This document shows, in pieces, positions 9,666 through 20,749 of a stretch of 64,000 bases of DNA (position 1 is its first letter; each line of letters begins with the position of its first letter). Source of the DNA: Pseudarcicella hirudinis (GTDB taxonomy: Bacteria; Bacteroidota; Bacteroidia; Cytophagales; Spirosomataceae); the NCBI RefSeq assembly GCF_900115665.1, contig NZ_FOXH01000009.1, forward strand, positions 175,425 through 239,424, read 5' to 3'. Below the pieces are notes generated by a model. It saw only the letters and a program-made list of their open reading frames with translations, did no database searches and was not told the origin of the DNA. The position numbers were made by a program, and so were the translations under genes.

Positions 9666-12356
9666 ATGAATAAATCGAAACTTGTCTTACTTTTTCTAAC
9701 GATCTTGTGCATTGTCATAAATAATGCTTTAGCGCAAACCGCAAAACCTCAGAGCAAACAACCCGATTCTTTTGTCAGAAATGATAAGGTAAAAGAGGTT
9801 ATTGTAGTTTTTAAAACACATTTCGATATTGGTTATACACATCGTGTAAAAGACGTGGTGCAATATTACCGGACTGAAATGATTGATAGAGCACTCAAAG
9901 CCATGAGTACTTCTAAGGCTGTACCAAAAGGACAGGAGTTCAGGTGGACTGCCCCTGGATGGGTAATGGCTAAGGCGATGGAACCATGGCAGGGACAAAC
10001 ACCTGAACGAAGAAGTAAACTGGATGAGGCATTCCGGAACGGAAGATTCATTACCCACGCAATGCCTTTTACGATAGAAACAGATGTTTGCGAACCCGAA
10101 GTAATTACCCGCGGACTTGGTTTCGCCTCTCAGCTTTCCCGACAATATCAGCTTCCGCTTCCTATATCGGCAAAAGTTACAGATATGCCCTCGCATTCAG
10201 GAGAACTGGCAACGGTTTTGGTAAATGCCGGGGTAAAGTTTTTACATATTGGTTGTAATTGGCCAAGCGGTTATGTACGTACACCAGGGATATTCTGGTG
10301 GGAAGGACCTGATGGTTCCCGTTTGCTTACTTTTTATTCGAGCAATTATGGAACAGCGACAGGACTGAGCTGGCCACACCAATGGGGAAAAGGCGATAAG
10401 TTTATCGGACAAAATTTAATACCTCCGGCCGACTGGCCTTATAAAGTATGGCCGGCAATTTTAGTAACAATGGATAATTCCGGACCGCCTAAAGAAAGTG
10501 AAGTAAAAGACTTATTTGATGAAATTCATAAAAAAATGCCCGGTGTGAAAGTAAGGACTGGCAGTATGAACGATTTTTATAATGCTTTTATGGCCGAAAA
10601 ACCCAACTTGCCTGTTTTTAAAGAGGAAATGCCCGATACCTGGGTTCATGGGGTAATGTGCGACCCCGGAGGGGCAAAGCTGTCAAGAGAAACGGTGCCT
10701 TTATTAGCAGCTGATGAATTAATGAACACCCAACTGAAGAATTGGGGAGCCCCGGTGGCCTCTGTTAATGACTCTGTAAAAAAAGCTTTCGAAATGATGG
10801 CTTTGTATGCAGAACATACCTGGGGTGGAGCAGCTTCGGTAAATGACTATGGTGAGGCTTTTAAAAAACTACCCGCCACAAAATTTACAGACCTTGAAGC
10901 TTCATGGGATGATAAAACAGGCTATGTCCGGAGCGCCTCCCGTATTGCTAATCAGATGAAACAGGATAACCTGAAGTTACTGGCACGATCAGTAAAGTCA
11001 GAACCGAACAGTGTAATTGTCTATAACCCTTTACCCTGGCAGCGCAATGGGATGATAGAGGTGGATGGAACATCAATGTTTGTGAAAAATATTCCTGCCG
11101 GGGGCTATACTATCGTTCCTCTTGGTGCTAAGCAAGTGCTGACAACATCAGACGAAAAAAGTATCGAAAATCAATTTTATAAAATCACCTTTGATGTCGA
11201 TAAAGGTGGCATCAGATCACTTATAGATAAACGAACCGGTCATGATTGGGCAGCCAACCTGTCAGGAAACCAGACAGGAACCTATATTAATGAACGCTTT
11301 ACTTATGAGCAAACCGCAAAATATACGGCAGACTACCAGAACAAACGGGCATGGCAAATGTTTGGAGCAAGCGGTGAATGGCTGCACCCCGGAATAGCTA
11401 AACCTGGCATGATTTCCGAAAAACAAGTACCTTATCGCAAAGCATCTCCCAGAGGTGGTAAACTAATAATCAGCAATAGTACTTTACAGCAAACAGCAAC
11501 CTTGGAAATGCCTGTGGATACATCTAACTATTTACCGGCATCACAATTAAAAGTAACGCTGGTAGAAGGGCAGCCTTACCTTGATCTGGAAATAACCATT
11601 CTCAACAAAGCAAAAGATAACTGGCCGGAAGCTGATTGGCTCGCACTCCCGTTTAACATCAAGGATCCAGTTTTTAAGGTATATCGCCCATTAGGAACTA
11701 TGAATCCCGCAACAGATATTGCATCCGGTGCCAACAAATATATCTATGCAGTGGGGCAAGGTGTTACCATAACCGACCCTGAAGGCAGAGGTATTGCTGT
11801 AGCACCAATTGATCACCCGCTTATCAGTTTGGATACAACTGGTATCTGGCAATTTTCGTATGATTTTGTGCCAAGAACCCCTATTGTATATGTTAACTTA
11901 TATAATAATCAGTGGAATACTAATTACCGCTATTGGTACGCTGGTACCTGGAGCTCCCGTGTAAGAATCTGGAGTTTTGATGCTAATACAGTCAAAGAAT
12001 ATCAGATGGCAGTTCCTGCTTTGGAAGCCCGGAGCCCATTGCAATGCATAATTCCGGAAAATAGCACAGGTACATTGCCTGCACAACGAAAAGGAATTGA
12101 ACTTTCCCGCAGAGGAATAATTGTAACAGCCTTTGGACAAGATCCTGACGGTAATAAAGGCACTCTTTTACGAATATGGGAACAAGCCGGCAATAATGGT
12201 GAGGTTAGTATAATGCTGCCTGAAGGTAACATATTCCATAAAGCTACACCGGTAAACCTTCGTGGTGAAGTAAGTGGAAAACCGATTGACATTGTTCAGA
12301 GGAAAATTAATTGTACAATCAAGGCATTCGGGCCAGTCAGTTTTATATTGGAGTAA
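9666..12356 (+). CDS. Secreted GH38-like (DUF5054-type) glycosidase, paralogue 3
   Basis: An 896-residue protein with a signal peptide (cleavage near NALAQ, residue 24). It has KTHFDIGYT with H52 and D54 as metal ligands and VTDMPSHSG with the predicted nucleophile Asp. An insert after the SSNYG region (WPHQWGKGDKFIGQN) is absent from paralogue 1. The C-terminus ends PVNLRGEVSG...GPVSFILE and is closest to paralogue 2 even at the DNA level (GGNACTCTTTTACGAATATGG in both), so copies 2 and 3 probably arose by the more recent duplication. Differences around the active-site loops suggest different linkages or substrates. The start codon is followed directly by a basic-hydrophobic signal, which supports it. 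Confidence 0.8.
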   Translation: MNKSKLVLLFLTILCIVINNALAQTAKPQSKQPDSFVRNDKVKEVIVVFKTHFDIGYTHRVKDVVQYYRTEMIDRALKAMSTSKAVPKGQEFRWTAPGWVMAKAMEPWQGQTPERRSKLDEAFRNGRFITHAMPFTIETDVCEPEVITRGLGFASQLSRQYQLPLPISAKVTDMPSHSGELATVLVNAGVKFLHIGCNWPSGYVRTPGIFWWEGPDGSRLLTFYSSNYGTATGLSWPHQWGKGDKFIGQNLIPPADWPYKVWPAILVTMDNSGPPKESEVKDLFDEIHKKMPGVKVRTGSMNDFYNAFMAEKPNLPVFKEEMPDTWVHGVMCDPGGAKLSRETVPLLAADELMNTQLKNWGAPVASVNDSVKKAFEMMALYAEHTWGGAASVNDYGEAFKKLPATKFTDLEASWDDKTGYVRSASRIANQMKQDNLKLLARSVKSEPNSVIVYNPLPWQRNGMIEVDGTSMFVKNIPAGGYTIVPLGAKQVLTTSDEKSIENQFYKITFDVDKGGIRSLIDKRTGHDWAANLSGNQTGTYINERFTYEQTAKYTADYQNKRAWQMFGASGEWLHPGIAKPGMISEKQVPYRKASPRGGKLIISNSTLQQTATLEMPVDTSNYLPASQLKVTLVEGQPYLDLEITILNKAKDNWPEADWLALPFNIKDPVFKVYRPLGTMNPATDIASGANKYIYAVGQGVTITDPEGRGIAVAPIDHPLISLDTTGIWQFSYDFVPRTPIVYVNLYNNQWNTNYRYWYAGTWSSRVRIWSFDANTVKEYQMAVPALEARSPLQCIIPENSTGTLPAQRKGIELSRRGIIVTAFGQDPDGNKGTLLRIWEQAGNNGEVSIMLPEGNIFHKATPVNLRGEVSGKPIDIVQRKINCTIKAFGPVSFILE

Positions 12357-12451
12357 TTGTGGAGGCATAGAAAAGCCTTCATAGATAGAAAGTTATGATC
12401 AGATTTATTTGTTACCAGGAATATTTAAAATAAAATTAAACTACATAAAAA

Positions 12452-13750
12452 ATGAAATCGAAGAAATATGTTTTTTTAGCAATATGGCTGCTTCATGCTT
12501 TAATTGTTCCTGCACAGGTAAATGTAACAGACAGCCATTCACTTTCTGAAAAAATAAAGAATAATCAATATTTTGCCTTTGTAAAAGCAAAAGCTCTGGG
12601 AGTAATGAAAACAGGTTTTAATGCGGGTGATGGTTACAGGGAAGTGTGGATTCGTGATTACAATACTTTTATTGAATTGGCTGCTCAGGTATATCCCAAA
12701 GAAGTGCTGAAAGAAAATCTTCTGGTATTTTTTCGCATGCAGGGCGATGATGGCAATATCATTGATGGATTTACTCCGGCTGAAAAAATCGGCAAAGGAG
12801 AAACTGATTTTTCCTATTCAAAACTGGAACCCCGCTATGCAGGGCATAAAAATACAGTGGAAACCGATCAGGAAACTTCGCTGGTACAGGCTGTTTACAA
12901 ATATATTCAGCTTACAGGTGATAAAACCATTTTAAATGAAAAAGTAGGAGAAGAAACCGTAAGAGAAAGACTTAACCGGGCGATGGATTTTTTAATGAAT
13001 CATCGCTTTGATAAACAATACGGGCTAATTACCGGTGCCACCACAGCTGACTGGGGTGATGTTCAACCTGAACCAGGCTGGGGAGTTGATTTAGATAAGA
13101 ATACGCATCCGGCGATTGATATATATGACAACGCTATGATGGTGGTTGCGTTAAATAATCTGATAGAAATGAATCCTTCTGCCAATCAGAAATGGAGCAA
13201 AATAAAAACGAGTATTGCTAAAAATTGCAGAAAGTATTTATGGGATGACAAACACCAAAAGTTTATTCCGCATATTTACCTGAAAGGTTCGCCATTTCCG
13301 GCTGATTTTGATGAGAATAAAATTTATTATTTTGGGGGTACTGCTGTTGCAATTGAAGCAGGATTACTCAGTCGCAAAGAAATAAAAGCATCACTGGAAG
13401 AAATGAAGAAAAGAGTACAACAGTCCGGTGCGGCATCAATTGGTCTTACTCTTTACCCGCCTTATCCTGATGGCTATTTTGTGAATAAAATAATGAATCC
13501 TGTTTACAGTTATCAGAACGGAGGCGACTGGACATGGTTTGGTGCCAGAATGATACAACAGTTGGTTAAATATGGTTTTGCAGAAGATGCCTATGAGCAG
13601 ATACAACCAATGGTAAAACGGGTAAAAGATAACAATGGTTTTTATGAATGGTACTCAGTGGATAATAAACCCCGTGGTTCAGGCACATTCAGAGGTGAAG
13701 CAGGGGTTCTGTATGAAGCCATTGTGATGATGGAAAATTTGAAAAAATAA
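12452..13750 (+). CDS. Six-hairpin glycosidase-like protein, secreted
   Basis: A 432-residue protein with a signal peptide (residues 1-21, ending VPAQ). Sequence features fit an (alpha/alpha)6 barrel: VWIRDYNTFIELA near residue 66 resembles the WLRD or WxRD catalytic-region motif of glucoamylase-like and GH125-like enzymes; TTADWGDVQPEPG and NGGDWTWFGARMIQQL are further aromatic and acidic barrel motifs; RGEAGVLYEAIVMME lies near the C-terminus and holds a candidate catalytic Glu. I cannot assign a family with confidence; a GH125-like exo-alpha-mannosidase is tempting because of the GH38-like and mannose isomerase neighbours, but amylo-glucosidase-like families share the same features. It is the last gene of the cluster and is followed by a hairpin. 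Confidence 0.6.
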   Translation: MKSKKYVFLAIWLLHALIVPAQVNVTDSHSLSEKIKNNQYFAFVKAKALGVMKTGFNAGDGYREVWIRDYNTFIELAAQVYPKEVLKENLLVFFRMQGDDGNIIDGFTPAEKIGKGETDFSYSKLEPRYAGHKNTVETDQETSLVQAVYKYIQLTGDKTILNEKVGEETVRERLNRAMDFLMNHRFDKQYGLITGATTADWGDVQPEPGWGVDLDKNTHPAIDIYDNAMMVVALNNLIEMNPSANQKWSKIKTSIAKNCRKYLWDDKHQKFIPHIYLKGSPFPADFDENKIYYFGGTAVAIEAGLLSRKEIKASLEEMKKRVQQSGAASIGLTLYPPYPDGYFVNKIMNPVYSYQNGGDWTWFGARMIQQLVKYGFAEDAYEQIQPMVKRVKDNNGFYEWYSVDNKPRGSGTFRGEAGVLYEAIVMMENLKK

Positions 13751-13800
13751 AGGAAGTACCAGCAGAAATTCAATATAATTAAAACTGCTTAATCTTATTT

Positions 13801-13844
13801 GCTGTTAATATTCCGCTTTTTCTGTTAAGCAGAATATTAACAGC
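13801..13844 (+). terminator. Long hairpin after glycosidase cluster
   Basis: The arms 13801-13816 and 13829-13844 pair over 16 bases with one mismatch; the loop is 12 bases. No T-run follows on the + strand, so it is either a weak terminator or an mRNA 3'-end stabiliser. Confidence 0.5.
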
Positions 13845-14269
13845 CATCTGTCTTATCTCAATCAGACTTATCAAAATTAATATTCTGAAAGAATGCAATG
13901 ATCACAATTTGTAGCATGAAGTAGTCAGCCATATCCTGATTCGCTCAATTAGCCATTGATTGTATATAATAACAACCTTTTCTTTAATCTGCCTCCTGTC
14001 TGTTCCACAACATAATGACATACTGAGGAGTGTCATTGTCCTGCACACATATTAATTATCTTTTTTGATTATAATTTGCTATATCTTGAGTGTCTGTAAG
14101 CAGAAGCAATGTACCCGGAAATGAAGGTTACGATGAAATAATATCTTTCATGATAAAAAGTTTCAGAAGATAAGCAGTCTGGCCGATAGTTTGGGATGTA
14201 CATTGAACTCAGCAGACAAAACAGTTTTATGAATATAGATAAAAACTATATAATTATAAAATCAATCAA

Positions 14270-14301
14270 TTTGACTTATAATATTGGTAATCGTAATTTT
14301 A
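14270..14301 (+). promoter_or_regulatory. Probable katG promoter (Bacteroidota-type)
   Basis: TTTG (14270-14273), 20 bases, then TAATTTTA (14294-14301), which matches the Bacteroidota consensus TTTG-N19/20-TAnnTTTG with one mismatch. It would give a leader of about 185 bases to the katG start. Confidence 0.4.
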
Positions 14302-14453
14302 ACATTATTTAGCGAAAATAACATATAATCTTCGGAACTTTAAAAAAGAGAATAAGAGGTTTTACAGCATTGAAAAAGAGTAATAAAACAGATTGCTTAT
14401 AAATTTTTAAAAGACCTGAATGTTTAACTGGAATCAATAAGTAAAAATTATAA

Positions 14454-16721
<2,268 letters not shown>

Positions 16722-16745
16722 TTTCAATACAATAATTTAGTTTAT

Positions 16746-16779
16746 GAGGTGGTTTGCTTGCAAGCCACCTCTTTTTTTA
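16746..16779 (+). terminator. Rho-independent terminator of katG
   Basis: The arms 16746-16757 and 16760-16771 pair over 12 bases with one G-T wobble, and are followed by a run of seven T. The remaining bases to 17072 are AT-rich with no gene seen. Confidence 0.9.
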
Positions 16780-17072
16780 TCTTATCTTTTGTTAAAAAAA
16801 AACAAGCTTTATGATGCAAAAAAGTCTATTCTTTTGTCAAAAAAGCCATATTTTAAAGCAGGCTATTATGTTTACCTGATTCCTTTATTATACTTGTATA
16901 GTTGATATTATAAAGGGTAAATATAGACTGTTTATTAAATGTTATACAGGTCAGAATTTTGAGGTTTAGGCTTGTAGCAATTTTAAGACGATAAAAAATA
17001 ATACTATTGCAGTTCAAGGAATCAATAACTGACAGATTTTTAGTAATGAACATGTCATAACTCTAAAGCCTT

Positions 17073-17642
17073 ATGACCGGATTGAATAAAAAAGAAGCAA
17101 TTTTTAATGTCGTACTTGAACTTATTGTGAAACATGATCTTCATTCTATCCTAATGTCAGATGTGGCCAAACACGCTGATGTTACGGCTGAGACTATTTA
17201 CCATTATTTCAGGAATAAAGATGAATTGATTCATGCCCTGTTCGTAAGACATAAGGAACGGATGAATGAAATTCTGTTTAAAAATGATGACTCTGGCAGA
17301 CTGTTTAAAGATCGTTTCCGAATTTTTTATCTTCTGCTGTTTAATCATTATACCGATAATAAAAATGAGTTCATTTTCCTGGAGCAATTCGTCAATTCTC
17401 AGTTTGTTAATACTATTTCAAGAGCTGATTTGCAGAAACTGGATCAACCTGTCTATGATTTCATTAGAAAAGCTGTTTTCACGCAGGTTTTAAGAGATAT
17501 TTCTCCGAAGATATTGATTTCGATGATTATGGGAAGCGCATATGCCCTGGTCAGACTTCAGTTATCCAGAGAATATAATATTTCTATTTCTGAGCTTGAA
17601 ACGGCATTTATGGTTTGCTGGGATGGTATAAAAAGAATTTAG
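17073..17642 (+). CDS. TetR/AcrR-family transcriptional regulator
   Basis: A 189-residue protein. The N-terminal 50 residues contain the TetR helix-turn-helix (LMSDVAKHADVTAETIYHYFRNKDELIHALF). The remaining helical part, the presumed ligand-binding and dimer domain, is not recognisable to a ligand. It is transcribed alone in the direction of katG but separated from it by the katG terminator, and is followed by its own terminator at 17780. The target is unknown. Confidence 0.88.
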   Translation: MTGLNKKEAIFNVVLELIVKHDLHSILMSDVAKHADVTAETIYHYFRNKDELIHALFVRHKERMNEILFKNDDSGRLFKDRFRIFYLLLFNHYTDNKNEFIFLEQFVNSQFVNTISRADLQKLDQPVYDFIRKAVFTQVLRDISPKILISMIMGSAYALVRLQLSREYNISISELETAFMVCWDGIKRI

Positions 17643-17779
17643 AAAAGAAAAATAACGAAGAGTGATTGTATAGATTTCATAAGTTCTTATGAGATGAATA
17701 TGACTAAGATTATTAAGAAGTGCCGATGCCAATATTTGTTGCAATTACCATTTTAGTTTGATTAGAATATGGAGAATGG

Positions 17780-17812
17780 AAAAGCCTGAACCTTAGGATT
17801 AGGCTTTTTTTT
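17780..17812 (+). terminator. Terminator after TetR gene
   Basis: AAAAGCCT (17780-17787) pairs with AGGCTTTT (17801-17808), and T continues to 17812. The rest of the gap 17643-17985 shows no gene. Confidence 0.8.
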
Positions 17813-17985
17813 ACTTACTCAGGGCTCCCGGTGCACAGAATATCAATAAATATCAATTTTTTTTTGGGCTACTGTGGTGGAGAAATTCTCACAGTTAAAA
17901 TACAGAGATCTGGTTATGCCAGCATAATTTGTATAGTAATGGCTGTACTGAATGTGTATAAAGTTAATTCAAAAAATTAAGTAGT

Positions 17986-18201
17986 ATGGTTTCAGAGAAG
18001 TATAAGGAAGAGGTATCCGGTCTTGATATTAAAAGATTAGAATATTTGATACAAACCTCTTTAATCCGGCTAAAGGAAGTGAAAAGTCGGGAACCGGAGG
18101 TATCACAAATTCAATTAGAAGCTATGGTAGCGAGCATGGAAGAAAATATTACATATGCTCAATTAAAACTTGAAGAGGCAAAGAGTATAATAGGAAAATA
18201 G
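17986..18201 (+). CDS. Small coiled-coil-like protein, function unknown
   Basis: A 71-residue charged protein rich in Glu, Lys and Leu (KRLEYLIQTSLIRLKEV and MEENITYAQLKLEEAKS), so probably a two-helix or coiled-coil protein. It has no signal peptide or membrane segment and I do not recognise a family. It has an ATG start, sits by itself between a terminator and a converging terminator, and the frame uses host-like codons, so it is probably real. Confidence 0.6.
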   Translation: MVSEKYKEEVSGLDIKRLEYLIQTSLIRLKEVKSREPEVSQIQLEAMVASMEENITYAQLKLEEAKSIIGK

Positions 18202-18323
18202 GTACAAACAATTGTTTCCTTAATATTCCGCGATTTTAAAGCCGGATTCTGAAATGGTTCTGTCCTTCCGGGTTGTAAGTTTTGAAGGATGAAAAAGAGA
18301 TTCTGGCAGGATTAATCTTTATC

Positions 18324-18355
18324 AAAGGATTAGACTTATAAAAGCCTAATCCTTT
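18324..18355. terminator. Bidirectional terminator between converging genes
   Basis: AAAGGATTAG (18324-18333) and CTAATCCTTT (18346-18355) form a perfect 10-bp stem between the ends of the 71-residue gene (+) and the metallopeptidase gene (-). Confidence 0.8.
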
Positions 18356-18364
18356 CGTATTTTA

Positions 18365-19510
18365 TTAATTAAAGTCACTTGGCTTGTAATAGTTATCCAA
18401 TCTGACAGAGAATTCATTCTTTTCGAAGAATCTCGTAAATGCTCTGATCATTACCGGACTAAATCCTGTATTTACTCCATTTATTTTTTGAGGATAGGTC
18501 ATATTAGAAGAATGATTGTATCCCAGACAATGGCCTAATTCATGGGCTGGAACATCGCCAAAACCAACTTTATTGATATAATTCTTTAAGAGGTAATCTG
18601 CAAGTCCAAAAGTAGATCCGCCCCCTAAGCCAATCACATTATTTGGCCCTCCAACAACACCGCAGTTTAAACGGCCGAAATTGATAAGGTCATTATAAGT
18701 TTTCTCTTTTTGAGCTAGAGTTAAAGGTGTAATTCCATCATTCCCTATGATCTGTTCCTTTAAGAAATCCTGTTTAAAGTCATTAGATACAGCAACCAGA
18801 CCTAAATTAATCATTAGTCCTGTATAACGACGAACCTGCTTGGGTGTAATGTCATCTGCCCAATTATTAGCTGGATCATTGTTCGGGTCAAAATCGTGAT
18901 ATTTTATGTTCCATTTAAGTTTAGACAGTTTTTTAAGCCTGGATACAATCGGGCCGTCACCGGCAAAATCAAAGGATATATTTTTAGGTAAGATTCCTGT
19001 GCTTTGATATTGAGATAAATCAACTTTATTGCCTTCTGTATCTACAAAAAGTGTAGTGTTTTTTACAAAGGGGTATGGGATGGTTCGTTTGCCGTGAGCT
19101 CTTATGATGTTAATTTTTAAAAGCCTTATAGGATTGTTGGTACTGCCCGGAATTTGAGCCTGTATGGTAGCATTTTTGATATCGAACGGAGCAAAATTGG
19201 CAATTTCAATATTTTTATTGTCTATAGCTTTTACCCGCAGGACCTGAGCGATATTGTAAGCTCTGTCTTCCGAAGTCATCACGGCTTCAGACTCATCGTC
19301 CTGAAACATAAGAGATGAATTCTGATCATTATCAAAACTATAAGTTTTAATAATAACACCTGATGGATCCTGAATATCAGATATTCCCTTTTCTTCAATG
19401 GTGATATCCTCCTTGGGAGCAAGATCTGAAATGGAGTCTTTCTGGCAGGCACAGAACAGGCTGGTGCTGGCAAGAAGATAAAAAAAGTGTTTAGTGATAG
19501 ATTTTTTCAT
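18365..19510 (-). CDS. Zinc metallopeptidase lipoprotein (HExxHxxGxxH)
   Basis: A 381-residue protein with a lipoprotein signal (hydrophobic stretch then LFCAC; Cys22 is the likely lipidated residue). The zinc site is AHELGHCLGYNH: H323, E324, H327, H333, a metzincin-type motif, followed by SSNMTYP with the Met that may form the Met-turn. The first 300 residues are not recognised and hold no obvious repeats. By family it cleaves peptides at the cell surface or in the periplasm; the substrate is unknown. It is transcribed alone and has over a kilobase upstream before the next recognised protein gene on the other strand. Confidence 0.8.
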   Translation of the reverse strand: MKKSITKHFFYLLASTSLFCACQKDSISDLAPKEDITIEEKGISDIQDPSGVIIKTYSFDNDQNSSLMFQDDESEAVMTSEDRAYNIAQVLRVKAIDNKNIEIANFAPFDIKNATIQAQIPGSTNNPIRLLKINIIRAHGKRTIPYPFVKNTTLFVDTEGNKVDLSQYQSTGILPKNISFDFAGDGPIVSRLKKLSKLKWNIKYHDFDPNNDPANNWADDITPKQVRRYTGLMINLGLVAVSNDFKQDFLKEQIIGNDGITPLTLAQKEKTYNDLINFGRLNCGVVGGPNNVIGLGGGSTFGLADYLLKNYINKVGFGDVPAHELGHCLGYNHSSNMTYPQKINGVNTGFSPVMIRAFTRFFEKNEFSVRLDNYYKPSDFN

Positions 19511-19903
19511 AAGATATGTATTTGTTAAGGTTAACTGATTCTCTTTTAAAAACTTGATTAATTACTGATCGGCAAAAAGTGAGAAATTCATGATTAAGTA
19601 TGAGAGTTGCAGGGAAAATATGATTGGATTTTTCGTAATTATTTAATAGCAATGCATTGTTTGTTAAATTGTTTTGAATCAGTTGCTAATTGATCTGAAA
19701 TAGGGTATTCCCTACCGGATAAGATGCTTTGATAAAAAAAGCAACAGAAAGAAGAGATTTATACTCAGGTAAATTCCCGCTATGTTTAAGTATCCTGGGG
19801 TAAATATATTTAGCTTTGGGGAGTATTTTAAATGTCAGATTGTTAATAGACTTTTCTGTTATGAAAAATGTCTGAATGGCTAAATATGAGGTTATTTAAT
19901 AAA

Positions 19904-19936
19904 CGAAAAAGCCCTTTCCCAGGAGGAAAAGGCTTT
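19904..19936 (-). terminator. Minus-strand terminator-like hairpin
   Basis: Arms 19908-19919 and 19925-19936 pair with one mismatch. Read on the minus strand the stem is followed by TTTTTC. It may be a second stop for transcription from the 20347 gene. Confidence 0.6.
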
Positions 19937-20106
19937 AATGATTTAAATTAACACACCAATAAAGTTTATATTAATCAGTAGGCCAGCTTAGGTACTTATG
20001 TCATTCGTCAATTGAGAATTGAGTCCAATAATCTCTACTGATTATTGAAAATGTGGAGAAGCCGGGCTGACACCTTCAGAAATTAATCACATATAATCAG
20101 ATAAAA

Positions 20107-20135
20107 GAGGACAAGGGAGTCATCACCTTGTCCTC
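20107..20135 (-). terminator. Minus-strand terminator of the 46-residue gene
   Basis: GAGGACAAGG (20107-20116) and CCTTGTCCTC (20126-20135) form a perfect 10-bp stem; the minus strand continues TTTTAT. It lies 71 bases after the stop codon of the minus-strand small gene. Confidence 0.65.
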
Positions 20136-20206
20136 AATAAATTCCAACACACCCCCGCGTGTTTGAAATCCGTTGGTAAAAATACCTGGCTTTGTTGGAA
20201 TATTTA

Positions 20207-20347
20207 CTAACCAGATTGCAAATATGCCTTTTTGGTTAAAAAGTATGTCTTTTCTGCTAAGGATATGGCCTCTTTTACCGTTTTCTTCTTACCATTTGTG
20301 ATCAGGAATGGGTAATTCTTTCTTGATAGATCTGTTTTAATAGCCAT
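20207..20347 (-). CDS. Small basic protein, 46 residues, unknown
   Basis: Reading the minus strand from ATG at 20347 gives a 46-residue protein (starts MAIKTDLSRKNYPFLITNGK, ends AYLQSG, stop TAG). It is basic, with KKKTVKEAISLAEKTYFLTKKA as a likely amphipathic helix. There is no signal or membrane segment and I do not recognise a family. Support: a clean ATG frame in an otherwise gene-free kilobase, a natural amino-acid composition, and a strong minus-strand terminator shortly downstream. Without homologues the call stays moderate. Confidence 0.5.
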   Translation of the reverse strand: MAIKTDLSRKNYPFLITNGKKKTVKEAISLAEKTYFLTKKAYLQSG

Positions 20348-20549
20348 TTTCGATACTTGCTGTTTTCTGATTGTATCTCAGGAGGAATCTTTTCTTTTCA
20401 ACAAAGGCCTTTCTCAATTCCTCTGAGAGGCAATAGTCTTCTTTTTAGGAAAATATCAGACTGGTATCGGTAAAATGCAGATATAAATTTTTTGCCGGAT
20501 TTACAGTTTGGTTGCCCGAATGAAATGTGCAAAAAAATACAAAAGTTGT

Positions 20550-20582
20550 ACAATCGTTTGTGTTATTGATGCAAACGATTGT
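20550..20582. promoter_or_regulatory. Palindromic operator-like site before the sugar-kinase operon
   Basis: ACAATCGTTTG (20550-20560) and CAAACGATTGT (20572-20582) are perfect inverted repeats around an 11-base spacer. Each arm itself resembles the CAAACGTTTG core of LacI-family operators. A T-run follows (GCGTTTTTTTT), so a terminator is the alternative, but no + strand gene lies just upstream. Confidence 0.5.
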
Positions 20583-20749
20583 GCGTTTTTTTTGATAAAA
20601 TACTGATTATCTTATGATTAGTAATTGAATAAAATTCTATTACATTTGACCATCCAATTATATTATAGCATGATTAGATGTAAAGAATCTGTGATTTGAT
20701 AACATCGCTGGAGCCTGAAATCGTGGAGAATTGAAATTAAAATCAAAAT

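Larger units (their letters stand above)
19511..20749. other. 1.24-kb region with hairpins and one small gene
   Basis: It contains two hairpins whose T-runs lie on the minus strand (19904-19936, 20107-20135), a 46-codon minus-strand gene (20207-20347) and the palindrome at 20550-20582. I see nothing in 19511-19903 beyond the probable promoter region of the metallopeptidase gene. Confidence 0.6.

Noticed and set aside
14090..14235. Two short open stretches in different frames that together look like a frameshifted peptide upstream of katG
   Set aside because: Each is about 27-32 codons, has no start codon in context and no recognisable motif; chance length in AT-rich DNA.
16853..17053. 66-residue minus-strand frame between katG and TetR
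   Set aside because: Very rich in Ile, Asn and Ser as expected from AT-rich noncoding DNA; no motif.
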